A stretch of 64,000 bases of DNA from CAZYTM01 sp964649725 (GCA_964649725.1 CAZYTM010000002.1:474555-538554); one strand, 5' to 3'. Positions 35,052 to 44,955 are shown, counted from the first letter of the stretch. Notes: generated by a model from the letters alone, not told the origin. Numbers and translations are program-made.

Positions 35052-35223
35052 TACCCCCTCTGCTTACGCTCTTATTCGCCGGCCAAAGAGTATTATTCTC
35101 CCATTCCTGCTTGCAACCCTCGCATTTTATTGATATTATTTTAATTAATCTACCTGAATCTGCCCCCTATGTTTCTGCCTGGTAACCAGCACTCTCTGGA
35201 CTGCACAGCAGTGCGTTCAAGAT

Positions 35224-36120
35224 ATGACGACTACAGACGAAGAGATACCCATGGCGAACGATTCGCGACAACTCCAGCTGCAGCGTAAAGACGAAAGTGC
35301 CCCTGCCGCCGGCAACACCATCAGGAACACCGTCTGCAGAGGGGTTGTCATCTCCTTCGGGATGATGTTCATCACCGGGATGCTCCTTTTCTGGTCGATG
35401 CAGCGGATGAACAGGGCGACAGAGAATGGTCAGCTTGCCGATAACATCATGCGCAACATCTTCGAGAAGACCACTCTGCGCAACGAATACCTGCTCCACT
35501 TTACCGAGCGGGCGCGTATCCAGTGGGAACAGAAACATGAATATATCGGCAAGTTGCTGCAGCAAGCGGAAAAGTCCTTTCCGCGACAGGTGGACCGCGA
35601 GGCGATAACCGACCTGAACCGGAACCATGAAGCGGTCCATGCCCTCTTCATGGAGATCGCGCGCAAAAGGGAAGCTTTGCCGGAGCATGCCAGACAGCGG
35701 GTGCCGAGCGGTAGCGATGCAGTCCTGGCCGACCAGCTGCTGCTGAAATCATACCGGATGATCTCCGCTGCCATACTCCTCAAAGAGTCGAGCGAGCGGA
35801 TGACTGCGGCCAGTCAGCGGGCAGCCAATATCTTCCTCGGCGGGTTCATCGTCGTGGTGATGCTCACCACCAGTGCCAACCTGATCCTTGTCTATCGCAC
35901 CGTCAGACAGAGGATTGCCGCGTTGCAGCAGGAGACGACCCGCATCACAGCCGGTGACTACGCACATCGGCTGACCAGCGACAAAGCAGATGAACTGCGC
36001 CCCATAGTGCTGCAGATCAATGAACTTGCCGCCAGGCTGGCAGAGACATCAGCTGACGGAGCAGCTGCCGGCGGCGAGGAGCGAACGCTGCATCAGCCTG
36101 GTGCGCAGTCCGAATCGTGA
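35224..36120 (+). CDS. Two-span sensor protein with HAMP, no kinase
   Basis: 298 residues. Spans at about 40-60 and 203-225 flank a helical extracytoplasmic domain (four-helix-bundle type). A HAMP domain follows (about 225-277; RTVRQRIAALQQ, ITAGDYAHRL), then a short polar tail. There is no kinase, cyclase or methyl-accepting domain. The next gene, ten bases downstream, encodes a receiver-PAS-PP2C phosphatase, a possible partner. The start may instead be the ATG at codon 10. Confidence 0.82.
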   Translation: MTTTDEEIPMANDSRQLQLQRKDESAPAAGNTIRNTVCRGVVISFGMMFITGMLLFWSMQRMNRATENGQLADNIMRNIFEKTTLRNEYLLHFTERARIQWEQKHEYIGKLLQQAEKSFPRQVDREAITDLNRNHEAVHALFMEIARKREALPEHARQRVPSGSDAVLADQLLLKSYRMISAAILLKESSERMTAASQRAANIFLGGFIVVVMLTTSANLILVYRTVRQRIAALQQETTRITAGDYAHRLTSDKADELRPIVLQINELAARLAETSADGAAAGGEERTLHQPGAQSES

Positions 36121-36129
36121 AAGGGATAC

Positions 36130-37740
36130 ATGGCTAACCCGCTGAAGCTGCTCATCATCGAAGACTCTGAAGATGATACCCTGCTGCTCCTGCATGAACT
36201 GAGGCTGGGGGGGTACGAGCCGCTCCATACCAGGGTCGATGCTCCCGGTCAACTCCGTGACGCCCTTGCCTCCGAGACCTGGGATATAATCATCTCCGAT
36301 TACGCCATGCCCTCTTTCAGCGGTCTCGATGCAGTCAAGATAGTCAACGACAGCGGCTATGACATACCCTTCATCATCGTCTCCGGAGCGATCGGCGAGG
36401 ATGTGGCAGTGACCGTGATGAAGGCCGGTGCGCATGATTATCTCATCAAGGGTAACTTAAAGAGGCTCGTCCCGGCCATCCAGCGGGAGCTGACCGAAGC
36501 TGCCATGCGGCGGGAAGGGGCAGCTGCCAGCAGGGCGCTGCACGAATCGGAGCGACGCTTCCGGGTGATCCTGGAAAACAGCCGACTGGTGGCAGTCATC
36601 CTTGATATGGAGTGGCGGATCACCTTCTGCAACAACTTCCTGCTCCGGCTGACCGGCTGGGAGGCGAGTCAGGTCCAGTACGGCAACTGGTTCGAGCTCT
36701 TCGTCCCCGCCGATTTCCGGGTCGCCAGCAGAAAGACCTACGAGGAGCTGATCAGCCAGGGGCTGGTGCCGTTGCATAGCGAGAGCGAAATCCTCACCAG
36801 GCAGGGGAAGCTGCGCTTCATCCTCTGGGACAACACCATTCTCCGTGATCCGCAGGGTAAGGTTACCGGCATCGCCTGTATCGGTACCGACATCACAGCC
36901 CGCAAACATGCCGAGATAGAGCTGCGCAAGCTGAACGAACAGCTGGAAGAGCGGGTCAGGGAGCGGACTCTGCAGCTGGAAACGGCCAACCAGGAGCTGG
37001 CGGCATATCAGCGCCAGCTGGCTGCCGAACTGCACCGGGCCGCAGAGATCCAGGCCGATCTGCTGCCGGCCTGCATGCCGCAGTTGCCCGGTTTCGAAAT
37101 GGCGGCACGCTGCCTGCCTGCCCGAGAGGTAGGGGGGGATTTCTACGACTGGCAGGAGCTGGAGGGGGGGCTGCTCACCTTTACCCTGGGGGATGTTATG
37201 GGGAAAGGTATCCCGGCAGCGCTACTGATGGCGACGGTGCGGGCGATACTGCGGGCCACGGCTAGACAGAACCCGCCTGCTGAAGCGTTGACCATCACCC
37301 AGCAGGCACTGGCGAACGATCTGGAAAGATCGGAAAGCTTCGTCACCCTCTTCCATGCCCAGCTCGACCTGCAGAGTCGCCGGCTCACCTATGTCGATGC
37401 CGGCCATGGTCATGTCTTCATCTATCGCGCCAACCGTGCCATCGAGGAGTTGAAATGCGACAGCACGCCGCTCGGTATCGTCCCTGACCAGAGCTACCAG
37501 CAGCGGGAGCTCGACTTTGCCCCGGGGGACACCCTGGTCCTCTTCAGCGACGGTCTCCTCGATGCCCGGCCAGACCTCGACCTGAACAATAACCTGTTCG
37601 CCGCCTCTCTGATCGGCGCCAGCAACGCCGCCAGCATGGTCGATCGACTGATCGCCCTGCTCGACCTGAAAGGGGTCCCGCCAGACGACCTCACTGTACT
37701 GGTGCTCCGTTGCCAGGGGGAACGTCCTCCCGGCGACTAG
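36130..37740 (+). CDS. Receiver-PAS-SpoIIE/RsbU phosphatase
   Basis: 536 residues. Receiver domain (1-125) with phospho-acceptor Asp57 in IISDYAMP; PAS domain (about 140-262); a coiled coil (262-305); and a PP2C-type SpoIIE phosphatase domain (about 310-530) with the metal-site blocks REVGGDFYDW, LGDVMGKGIPAALLM and VLFSDGLLDAR. Such proteins dephosphorylate anti-anti-sigma factors in partner-switching pathways. No STAS or anti-sigma kinase gene is adjacent. AAAGGG precedes the start. It overlaps mtaB by four bases at the 3' ends. Confidence 0.92.
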   Translation: MANPLKLLIIEDSEDDTLLLLHELRLGGYEPLHTRVDAPGQLRDALASETWDIIISDYAMPSFSGLDAVKIVNDSGYDIPFIIVSGAIGEDVAVTVMKAGAHDYLIKGNLKRLVPAIQRELTEAAMRREGAAASRALHESERRFRVILENSRLVAVILDMEWRITFCNNFLLRLTGWEASQVQYGNWFELFVPADFRVASRKTYEELISQGLVPLHSESEILTRQGKLRFILWDNTILRDPQGKVTGIACIGTDITARKHAEIELRKLNEQLEERVRERTLQLETANQELAAYQRQLAAELHRAAEIQADLLPACMPQLPGFEMAARCLPAREVGGDFYDWQELEGGLLTFTLGDVMGKGIPAALLMATVRAILRATARQNPPAEALTITQQALANDLERSESFVTLFHAQLDLQSRRLTYVDAGHGHVFIYRANRAIEELKCDSTPLGIVPDQSYQQRELDFAPGDTLVLFSDGLLDARPDLDLNNNLFAASLIGASNAASMVDRLIALLDLKGVPPDDLTVLVLRCQGERPPGD

Positions 37741-39029
37741 GATTCTATCTCCCCCTGCAGACCCCGCTCGCCGATACCGACGATCCTGACCGGCACTTCA
37801 GTGTTGCTGGCAAGCCCTCTCCCGGCCAGTTCGACAGTGAGATAGTTGCGGCTCAACCCCTGCCAGCGACCACCTTTTCGCCCCCCCTGGATAAGGACCG
37901 GCAGCACCCGGCCGACGAAGCTGGCAGCAAACTCCTGTCGTTTGCGCTCACCCAGCTCCCGCAGCTGCGCTGCCCGCCCCTTGAGCAGAGCCGGTGGCAG
38001 CTGGTCAGGGAAGCTGGCGGCCGGGGTCCCGGGGCGGGGGGAGAAGGGGAAGACATGAAGATATGCCAGCGGCAGAGAGGCGACAAAATCGTAACCGGCA
38101 GCGAATTCCGCCTCAGTCTCCCCTGGGAAGCCGGCGATAAGGTCAACGCCGATAGCGATCTCCGGCTTAGCTGCAACCAGCCGCTCGACCAGGGCGCGGA
38201 ACCCGGCGGCTGCGTAATGGCGGTTCATCCGCTGCAGGATGCTATCGGAGCCGCTCTGCAGGGGGATATGGAGATGCGGACAGAGGAGTTGCGAAGTCGC
38301 CAGACGGTCGATCAGCGCTGCCGACACTTCGACCGGCTCTATCGAACCGAGCCGCAACCGCGGCAGCAGAGCCTGCTGTTCGATGCCGGCCAGCAGATCG
38401 TCGAGGCAGCAGGCCGATTCCAGGTCGATACCGTAGCCCCCTATATGAATACCGGTCAGTACCACTTCCCGGTACCCCTGACTGGCGAAACGGCGCACTC
38501 CGTCGAGCACCTCGGTCAGAGGGACGCTGCGGCTCGGTCCCCGGGCCTGGGGGACGATACAGTAGGAGCAGCGGGCATTACAGCCGTTCTGAATGCGGAG
38601 AAAGGCACGGGTATGTTCGGCAAAGCTCTCCAGCGCCAGCGGTTCGGTCTGGCGGGAGCAGGAGATGTCGCTCACCTGCACCGGCAGAGGACTCACCTGC
38701 CGGAGCAGGGTGGCCAGATCCTGCTTCTCCAGATTCCCCAGCACCAGGTCGACCTCGGCCATGCTGCTCAACTCACCGGCCGCCACCTGGGCATAGCAGC
38801 CGGTGACCACGATCCGTGCCAGCCGGTTCTGCCGCCTGGCGCGGCGGATCAAGCGGCGCGACTCGGCATCGGTCCTGGCAGTGACGGTACAGCTGTTGAT
38901 GACATAGATATCGGCAGCAGAGTTAAAGGGGACGAGCTCAAAGCCCGCCTTGGCGAGCGATTCGCTCATCATCGCGGACTCGAACTGGTTCAGCTTGCAC
39001 CCTAAGGTGGTGATGGCGACCCGCTCCAT
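37737..39029 (-). CDS. mtaB: tRNA t6A37 methylthiotransferase
   Basis: 430 residues of the radical SAM methylthiotransferase family. The N-terminal UPF0004 domain carries three cysteines (TTLGCKLNQ, NSCTVTA, VTGCYAQ) for the auxiliary 4Fe-4S cluster, the radical SAM core has NGCNARCSYC, and a TRAM-like domain ends the protein. It adds a methylthio group to t6A37 of tRNA. TLGCKLNQ is characteristic of MtaB rather than MiaB or RimO. The start overlaps the mnmA stop by one base, placing two tRNA-thiolation enzymes together. Confidence 0.93.
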   Translation of the reverse strand: MERVAITTLGCKLNQFESAMMSESLAKAGFELVPFNSAADIYVINSCTVTARTDAESRRLIRRARRQNRLARIVVTGCYAQVAAGELSSMAEVDLVLGNLEKQDLATLLRQVSPLPVQVSDISCSRQTEPLALESFAEHTRAFLRIQNGCNARCSYCIVPQARGPSRSVPLTEVLDGVRRFASQGYREVVLTGIHIGGYGIDLESACCLDDLLAGIEQQALLPRLRLGSIEPVEVSAALIDRLATSQLLCPHLHIPLQSGSDSILQRMNRHYAAAGFRALVERLVAAKPEIAIGVDLIAGFPGETEAEFAAGYDFVASLPLAYLHVFPFSPRPGTPAASFPDQLPPALLKGRAAQLRELGERKRQEFAASFVGRVLPVLIQGGRKGGRWQGLSRNYLTVELAGRGLASNTEVPVRIVGIGERGLQGEIES

Positions 39030-40114
39030 CAGCGCCGCTCCCTGATCCAGCCGCCACCAAGGAGCTGCTCACCGTCGTAGAAGACTACTGCCTGACCAGG
39101 GGTGACCGCCCGTTCCGGCGTAGTGAACCTTACCTCGGCCTCCCCCCCGGGGAGCAGGCTCACCTGGCAGGGGACCGGCTGATGCCGGTAGCGGATCTTG
39201 CAGCTGCTGAGAAAGCTCCTCTCTGCCGGCGGCGTACCGATCCAGTTGAGTCCATCGGCCAGCAGACCGCTGCAGTCAAGTTCCGCGCGACTCCCGACAA
39301 TCACCCGGCGGCTCGCCGCATCGACTTCCAGCACATAGAGCGGTTCGCTGGCGGCAATGCCGAGACCTTTCCGCTGCCCCACCGTATAGCGGTAGGTCCC
39401 CTGGTGCCGGCCGAGCAGAGACCCCTGGCGATCGACGATCTCCCCCGACAGATCTCCCACCCCCCCCGACTCTTCAAGGAACCTGACATAATCGTCATCC
39501 GGAATGAAACAGAGCTCCTGGCTCTCCCCCTTGTCCTGCACCGGCAGAGCATATTTGACCGCCAACTGCCGCACCTGGGACTTGGTCAGCCCCCCCAGGG
39601 GGAAGATCGCCCTGGCCAGCTGCTGCTGGTTGAGGGGAAAGAGGAAATAGGACTGGTCCTTCCCCGGATCGACCCCCTTGTGCAGTTCATAGCTTCCGCT
39701 GGCAGTACGGAGAATCCTGACGTAGTGGCCGGTCGCCAGGTAATCGGCCCCCAGTGCGGCTGCCTGCTCCTGCAGCAGGCCGAACTTGAGCCGCTGGTTA
39801 CAGCGGACGCAGGGGTTCGGGGTCCGCCCCCTGGCATATTCGCTGACAAATTCGTCGATCACCCGCTCCCTGAATGCGGCCGTGAAATCGACCGTATGAT
39901 GGGGTATGGCGAGATGCGCCGCTACCCGACGGGCATCCTCCAGATGGTCCGGGGGGTGGCTGCCGTGCCCGGCTGTTGCCCCCTCTGCCCAGACCCGCAT
40001 GGTGATGCCGAGCAGCTCGTACCCCTGCTCCTTGAGGAGCGCAGCGGTGACCGACGAGTCTACTCCGCCGCTCATAGCCACTGCCACTCGTATCTTCTGC
40101 TCTGCTGCTGCCAT
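39029..40114 (-). CDS. mnmA: tRNA-specific 2-thiouridylase
   Basis: 361 residues from the ATG after GGGGTGGT; a longer reading to 40162 is unlikely. The PP-loop AMSGGVDSSV, the catalytic CNQRLKFG and ELCFIPDDDY cysteine motifs and the central GKDQSYFLF are present. It makes the 2-thio group of U34 in Glu, Gln and Lys tRNAs. It is translationally coupled to mtaB. The cysteine desulfurase that often neighbours it in this group is missing here. Confidence 0.95.
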   Translation of the reverse strand: MAAAEQKIRVAVAMSGGVDSSVTAALLKEQGYELLGITMRVWAEGATAGHGSHPPDHLEDARRVAAHLAIPHHTVDFTAAFRERVIDEFVSEYARGRTPNPCVRCNQRLKFGLLQEQAAALGADYLATGHYVRILRTASGSYELHKGVDPGKDQSYFLFPLNQQQLARAIFPLGGLTKSQVRQLAVKYALPVQDKGESQELCFIPDDDYVRFLEESGGVGDLSGEIVDRQGSLLGRHQGTYRYTVGQRKGLGIAASEPLYVLEVDAASRRVIVGSRAELDCSGLLADGLNWIGTPPAERSFLSSCKIRYRHQPVPCQVSLLPGGEAEVRFTTPERAVTPGQAVVFYDGEQLLGGGWIRERR

Positions 40115-40239
40115 ACCACCCCGCTGTCGATATCTATTATCAGGAATTGCCGGATAATGCAAAATAATGCCGCGAGCGCATTGGGTGCGACGTCGCGGCT
40201 TGATAATTCAGCTATAGCAATATTTCTTCGCCGCCGCTA

Positions 40240-40914
40240 CTACTTGCCGGCCAGCCGTCTTTTCAACTCCTCATGGTCGGCTGCAAGAGACTGGTATTTC
40301 TTGTCCAGCTCCCGCAACTGGTCGAACAGGCAGGATATCGCCTGCGCCTCCGGGTCAGGGAGTTTACCATGCTCCAGGTCATGCTTTTTCGACGGTTCTT
40401 CGGTCGCCATCACGACCCGCCCCGGGATACCGACCACGGTCGCATTCGGTGGCACCTCCTTGACCACAACCGAGTTGGAGCCGACCTTGCTCCCCTTGCC
40501 GACCGTGAAAGGTCCGAGGATCTTCGCCCCTGAGCCGACCACCACGTTATCCTCCAGGGTAGGGTGCCGTTTCACCTTCTCCCAGCTCACCCCCCCCAGG
40601 GTTACTCCATGGTAGAGGGTGACGTTTTCGCCGATCTCAGCGGTTTCACCGATCACTACCCCCATCCCGTGGTCGATGAAAAAGCCTTTGCCGATGGTGG
40701 CGCCGGGATGGATCTCGATGCCGGTGAAAAAACGGCCGATATGGGAGGTGAGCCGGCCGATGAAATAGAACTCGCGGGTCCAGAACCAGTGCCCGATGCG
40801 ATGGAACCAGATGGCGTGCAGCCCGGGGTAACAGCAGAGTACTTCAAGAAAACTGCGTGCGGCCGGGTCCCGGTCGAATACCGCCTTAACATCATCCTTC
40901 AGCCTGGCGAACAT
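40240..40914 (-). CDS. cysE: Serine O-acetyltransferase
   Basis: 224 residues. The helical N-terminal domain leads into a left-handed beta helix of hexapeptide repeats with IDHGMGVVIGETA and LYHGVTLGG, the active-site signature of the short EpsC-type enzyme. It acetylates serine for cysteine synthesis. A charged helical C-terminal extension of about 50 residues follows the acyltransferase core. It lies upstream of mnmA on the same strand; cysteine supplies the sulfur for thiolation. Confidence 0.93.
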   Translation of the reverse strand: MFARLKDDVKAVFDRDPAARSFLEVLCCYPGLHAIWFHRIGHWFWTREFYFIGRLTSHIGRFFTGIEIHPGATIGKGFFIDHGMGVVIGETAEIGENVTLYHGVTLGGVSWEKVKRHPTLEDNVVVGSGAKILGPFTVGKGSKVGSNSVVVKEVPPNATVVGIPGRVVMATEEPSKKHDLEHGKLPDPEAQAISCLFDQLRELDKKYQSLAADHEELKRRLAGK

Positions 40915-41040
40915 GGCAAACCCCTTTGCAGATAAAACTATCTCTATACTCTAATCTCATACCATACCTTACTAATAAGGTCAAGTTTCAAATGAGAGAT
41001 TGCCGCTCAAGGGTGACGAGGTTTATCGTTTGGCTGGGGG

Positions 41041-43077
41041 CTATTCCGGTGCGCGGGGGAGGGCAAAGGTGAAGCTGCTCCCCTCCCGGGGGGTGCTGTC
41101 GACCCACATCTTGCCGCTGTGGGCAGAGACGATCCGTTTGCAGATGGAGAGCCCGAGGCCGCTCCCCCGCTGCCCCGAATCAGGATGCTGGATCTGGAAG
41201 AACTCGTCAAAGATCTCATGCTTGTGCTGCTCCGGGATACCGATCCCGGTATCATGCACCGACACATGTACCTCATCGGCGTTGGCGCAGACCGTGATGC
41301 CGATCTTCCCCCCACGGGGGGTGAACTTGATGGCATTCCCCACCAGGTTGGTGAGGACCGAACGGATCTGCAGAGGGTCACATATTATCGGCGCTGCCGC
41401 CACCTCGATGTTGATAGTGAACTCCAGCCCCTGCAGTTCGGCAAACGGGGCGAGCAGCGCATAGGCCTCCTGCACCGGCTCGATGATATCGGCCCGGGTA
41501 AAATTGAACCCCTCTTTGCCGGCATCCAGCCTGGCGATATCGAGCATGTCGTCGATCAGCTTGAGCAGGTGCTCGGAGTTTTCTATGGCAGCAGCGAGAA
41601 ACTGCTGCTGTTCGGCAGTCAGGTTGTCACTGCCGGTCTCCTGCAGGAGTGAACAGTAGCTGGAGATGATCGTCACCGGAGTACGGAGATCGTGGGTGGC
41701 AGTGCTGATGAAATCCGATTTGAGCTGGTCGAGCCCCTTGAGCTGGTCATTCGCCTCTTTCAGCTGCTGCTGGGCAAGCCGCTCCTCGGTGACATCACGG
41801 AACGAGAGGATGGCGTAATTCCCGGCCAGTCGGTAGTCGCTCACCGATACCGAGACACAGCGCTTGTCGCCGGACCTGGTGCGGAAGAGCAGATCGTACT
41901 TGCTCCGGTAGTCGCAACCGAGGAAGAAGTTCATATGGTTTTCCATGATCTCCTGGAAACTCTCCTCAGCGAGAAAATCGGTCAGATTGATCTGCGGCGC
42001 CTCTGCCCGCTGGTAGCCGAGCAGCTCCAGGGCGCTCTGGTTGACATAGACCACATCCCCCCGCACATCGAGGGCCATCAACCCTTCCGAGGCATGCTCG
42101 AAGAGGCTGGCAAGCAGGTTCTTCTCCTTAAGCTCAGCCTCCAGCTGCTCCTTCACCTGACGCAGCTCCAGCGACTCATCGCGGACCTGCTCATAGAGAT
42201 GGGCGTTTTTCAGGGCACTGGCCGAGACCGAGGCGACCAGTTTGCAGAAGTTGAGCTCCCGGCTGCTGAACGACTCCCTCTTCCTGGCGGTGCGCATCAT
42301 CAGGGTACCGATCACTTCGCTCCGGTAGATGACCGGCAGGACCAGCAGGGTATCGATGTCGAGCCTCGAAATCCTCTCCCGGACCGTCTCCATCAGGGGG
42401 TGATGCTTGGCGTCCTCGAGGATCAAAGTCTGCCCGGTCCTGACCACCTCCTGGATCTCCGGGTAGCGAGCCAGTTCGATACGAAGGTCGCTGATCTCCG
42501 GATTGTCGCTGGAGGCTAGCACATAGCCGTACTGGTCGTTCTCCCGCACCATGGTGATGGAGCAGCGCTTCACCCCGAGCGTGGCAGCGATCTTGGCGAC
42601 GATGCTCTGCAGTATCTCCCTGGTATCGAGGGTGGAGGTGACCGCCTGGGCAATCTCCAGCAGGATCTCCGAATCGGCGATCTTCTGCCTCAGGACATTG
42701 ACCGCTTCATGTTTCAAAAGGTTGGAATTGATCCGGGCGAGCAGTTCGTAGCTGGCAAATGGCTTGTTGACGTAATCATCAGCCCCCGCCTTGAATGCGG
42801 CGACCAACCGCTCCTTGTCCTTGTTGGCGGTGAGCATGATGATCGGGATGGCCGAGGTGGCACGGTTCTGTTTTATCCGGCGGCAGGCCTCGACACCATC
42901 CAGTCCGGGCATGATCATATCCATCAGGATCAGGTCCGGGAGGATCTCTTCGGCCTGCCGGCAGGCAGACGCTCCATCGGCCGCCTCAAAGACCTTGAAG
43001 CCGTGCGCAATGAGGGCGTCCCGCAGCATCTGCAGGGAAAATTTCTGATCGTCGGCAATCAGGATCTTCTTCGCCAT
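41041..43077 (-). CDS. Cytoplasmic hybrid histidine kinase (REC-GAF-PAS-HisKA)
   Basis: 678 residues with no membrane span. Receiver domain (1-125) with Asp53 in LILMDMIMP; GAF domain (about 145-300); PAS (about 325-440); HisKA with the His in ATHDLRTPV; ATPase domain with NLVGNAIKF, DTGIGIP and GSGLGLSI. An N-terminal receiver means it likely receives phosphate from another kinase and adjusts its own activity. No cognate output regulator is adjacent. The 126 bases downstream of it, before cysE, show no terminator. Confidence 0.93.
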   Translation of the reverse strand: MAKKILIADDQKFSLQMLRDALIAHGFKVFEAADGASACRQAEEILPDLILMDMIMPGLDGVEACRRIKQNRATSAIPIIMLTANKDKERLVAAFKAGADDYVNKPFASYELLARINSNLLKHEAVNVLRQKIADSEILLEIAQAVTSTLDTREILQSIVAKIAATLGVKRCSITMVRENDQYGYVLASSDNPEISDLRIELARYPEIQEVVRTGQTLILEDAKHHPLMETVRERISRLDIDTLLVLPVIYRSEVIGTLMMRTARKRESFSSRELNFCKLVASVSASALKNAHLYEQVRDESLELRQVKEQLEAELKEKNLLASLFEHASEGLMALDVRGDVVYVNQSALELLGYQRAEAPQINLTDFLAEESFQEIMENHMNFFLGCDYRSKYDLLFRTRSGDKRCVSVSVSDYRLAGNYAILSFRDVTEERLAQQQLKEANDQLKGLDQLKSDFISTATHDLRTPVTIISSYCSLLQETGSDNLTAEQQQFLAAAIENSEHLLKLIDDMLDIARLDAGKEGFNFTRADIIEPVQEAYALLAPFAELQGLEFTINIEVAAAPIICDPLQIRSVLTNLVGNAIKFTPRGGKIGITVCANADEVHVSVHDTGIGIPEQHKHEIFDEFFQIQHPDSGQRGSGLGLSICKRIVSAHSGKMWVDSTPREGSSFTFALPRAPE

Positions 43078-43414
43078 GTCAAGATTCCCCCGTTATAATT
43101 TTTGCAATTTCCGTTCCATTTCCCTTCGAAGGAAGCTCGCCTGCTGCCGTTCCGCCGCTGATTCCCGGTTTTATCCCACCTCCCCGAGATCCCAGGATCG
43201 GCAACAGCTCCGTCACCCCCTGAGAGTCTGGCCAAGAGCAGTTCAAATTTACCGGGCAACTGCAGATTTACGTCATATGGCAAGTTAATCTGCAAATTTT
43301 GCCCGCCACAGGAGAATAACTGCGTCATTTAGCTTAACACCATACTGCTGTCAAGGGTGCAGTGCCATACTGAGTGATATCGGTATGGAAACATATCTTA
43401 TCAGGCAGCCCTGG

Positions 43415-43442
43415 TTGACAATGCCGCTATTTGCCAGATACT
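43415..43442 (+). promoter_or_regulatory. Promoter of the Met-rich CpxP-like gene
   Basis: TTGACA at 43415-43420, 16-base spacer, GATACT at 43437-43442, 31 bases ahead of the start codon. The preceding gap from 43078 holds no convincing gene on either strand. Confidence 0.55.
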
Positions 43443-43472
43443 TAAGCTATCTCGAAAGAAAAGGAGGAGTTC

Positions 43473-43985
43473 ATGAAAAAGATTGCGCTGGCGCTCTGCC
43501 TGACTGGCCTGGCTGCTCTCCCTGCATATGCCCAGATGATGGACATGCCGATGAAAGATATGCCGATGATGGAGCATATGGGTGGGGAAGGGCATGCAAT
43601 GGGGATGGATAAGATGGGCGAGGCGATGGGGATGTGCATCGCCAATGCCGACAAGATAGGACTAAGCGACGAGCAGACCAGGAAACTTACCCCGCTCCAT
43701 CGGGAGATGCAGAAGAAGATGGTCCGCTCCAGGGCCGAGCTGAAGATTGCCGAGATGGAGCTGATGGAGGTGATGGAGGTAAAGGATTTTGATCTGGAGA
43801 AGGCGACTGCCGCTGCAAAGAAGATCGTCGACACCAAGCTGGAGAGCCACCTGCAGATGCTGAAACTGATGAAACAGGCGCGCGCCATCCTGACCAGTGA
43901 CCAGTTCCAGAAGGTGCGCAAGTTGATGGAGAAGAGGATGGGGGGTAAACCGGGGATGATGGAGATGAAGCACCATCACGAGTAG
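43473..43985 (+). CDS. Periplasmic Met/His-rich CpxP/Spy-like protein
   Basis: 170 residues. Signal peptide 1-20 ending in AYA. Residues 21-50 are exceptionally rich in Met, His and Asp (for example MMDMPMKDMPMMEHM). A four-helix-type region follows with LTPLHREMQKK and an LTSDQFQKV motif, the LTxxQ signature of CpxP, Spy and ZraP. The tail ends in HHHE. The Met/His runs suggest copper or other soft-metal binding. AAGGAGG precedes the ATG. It is monocistronic between a promoter and a strong terminator. Confidence 0.85.
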   Translation: MKKIALALCLTGLAALPAYAQMMDMPMKDMPMMEHMGGEGHAMGMDKMGEAMGMCIANADKIGLSDEQTRKLTPLHREMQKKMVRSRAELKIAEMELMEVMEVKDFDLEKATAAAKKIVDTKLESHLQMLKLMKQARAILTSDQFQKVRKLMEKRMGGKPGMMEMKHHHE

Positions 43986-44011
43986 GAGCTGCGACTGCTA
44001 CCATCCCTTTT

Positions 44012-44046
44012 AAGCTAAAGCCCGCTCTTATGGCGGGCTTTAGCTT
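44012..44046. terminator. Strong bidirectional terminator
   Basis: A 14-bp perfect stem (44012-44025 with 44033-44046) around a 7-base loop, with short A and T runs at the ends. It ends the CpxP-like gene and, on the other strand, the small zinc-ribbon gene. Confidence 0.92.
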
Positions 44047-44084
44047 TTAACAGCTGCTGCGGGGGATCGGCCTTTCTGCGCGGC

Positions 44085-44279
44085 TCAGAGCCGCTTCCCG
44101 TCCGGCCAGGCCCAGCCGTACTGGGCAAACATCTCGCCATCATCAGGGAGATTCTCCGGGTCGAGGGAGTAGGCCTCGATAAAGGTCTCCGCTGCACAGG
44201 CCGGGCAGCTGTACCCTTCGAGCTTGCGGCTGGAGTCTTTAAAGAGATTCATCTCTGTCACACATTGCGGACATTTCAT
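44085..44279 (-). CDS. Small zinc-ribbon protein, 64 aa
   Basis: Two CxxC pairs (MKCPQC at the N-terminus and YSCPAC near residue 25) form a likely zinc ribbon; an acidic, Trp-containing tail follows. GGAGAG precedes the ATG. No partner gene is evident, and the function is unknown. Confidence 0.8.
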   Translation of the reverse strand: MKCPQCVTEMNLFKDSSRKLEGYSCPACAAETFIEAYSLDPENLPDDGEMFAQYGWAWPDGKRL

Positions 44280-44434
44280 AACGCTCTCCAGAGGGGGTGG
44301 CGGAATGACACCCTATTTGCTTTATCATCCTAAGAGCTGCAAGTCAAGGGGACCCCACGAATATTACGCCCCGGACTTGCTTTTATCCCTCGACATATGC
44401 TAACTATCTGCACCAAAGGAGCAGTGTACGAGCT

Positions 44435-44779
44435 ATGACCGAGCCAGCTTGCGATTTCTATTGTGCCAGGATCCTGACCGGCCAGCTGCAGGTCCAGGTC
44501 TATTTCGAGAACGAGCGGCTATTCGCCTTTCACCATACCAGACCGATCTGGGAGGACCATATCGTCCTGCTGCCGAAAAGACATCTCGAATCGCTCCTCT
44601 CCCTCACTGCGGCAGATGATGCGCTGCTGCTGGAACTGGTCCGCACGGCGCAGCAGATCGCTGCCGATTTGATGGCCCGGAGCGGCGGCTGCCGCGTCTA
44701 TACCAACCTGGGGGATTATCAGACAGACAAGCATCTCCACTGGCATATCGGCTCTGGAGAGCAGCTGCGACCTTACTGA
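44435..44779 (+). CDS. HIT family hydrolase
   Basis: 114 residues. The histidine triad appears as HLHWHIG near residue 100, with the upstream LLPKRHLESL block typical of HINT-like proteins. Members hydrolyse nucleoside phosphoramidates or adenylated compounds. It is shorter than the HIT protein at 57.1-57.8 kb and only distantly similar. Monocistronic. Confidence 0.9.
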   Translation: MTEPACDFYCARILTGQLQVQVYFENERLFAFHHTRPIWEDHIVLLPKRHLESLLSLTAADDALLLELVRTAQQIAADLMARSGGCRVYTNLGDYQTDKHLHWHIGSGEQLRPY

Positions 44780-44955
44780 TGTTACAGCAGCAGCTGACGA
44801 TCGATCGTCAGGGGAAACTGCGGCATTGGAGTTATTGTGGGACGCTGGATGATTTTAAACAGGGGATGAACCGGCGGGGAGTTTCAAGGTGCCAGACCTG
44901 CGCCATGCAACTCTTCGGGACAAGCAGGTGGGCAGGTCTGGCGTTAATATCTCCC

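Noticed and set aside
37737..39029. Plus-strand frame of 431 codons from 37710 opposite mtaB
   Set aside because: Complementary to mtaB throughout, whose cysteine motifs and coupling with mnmA are clear.
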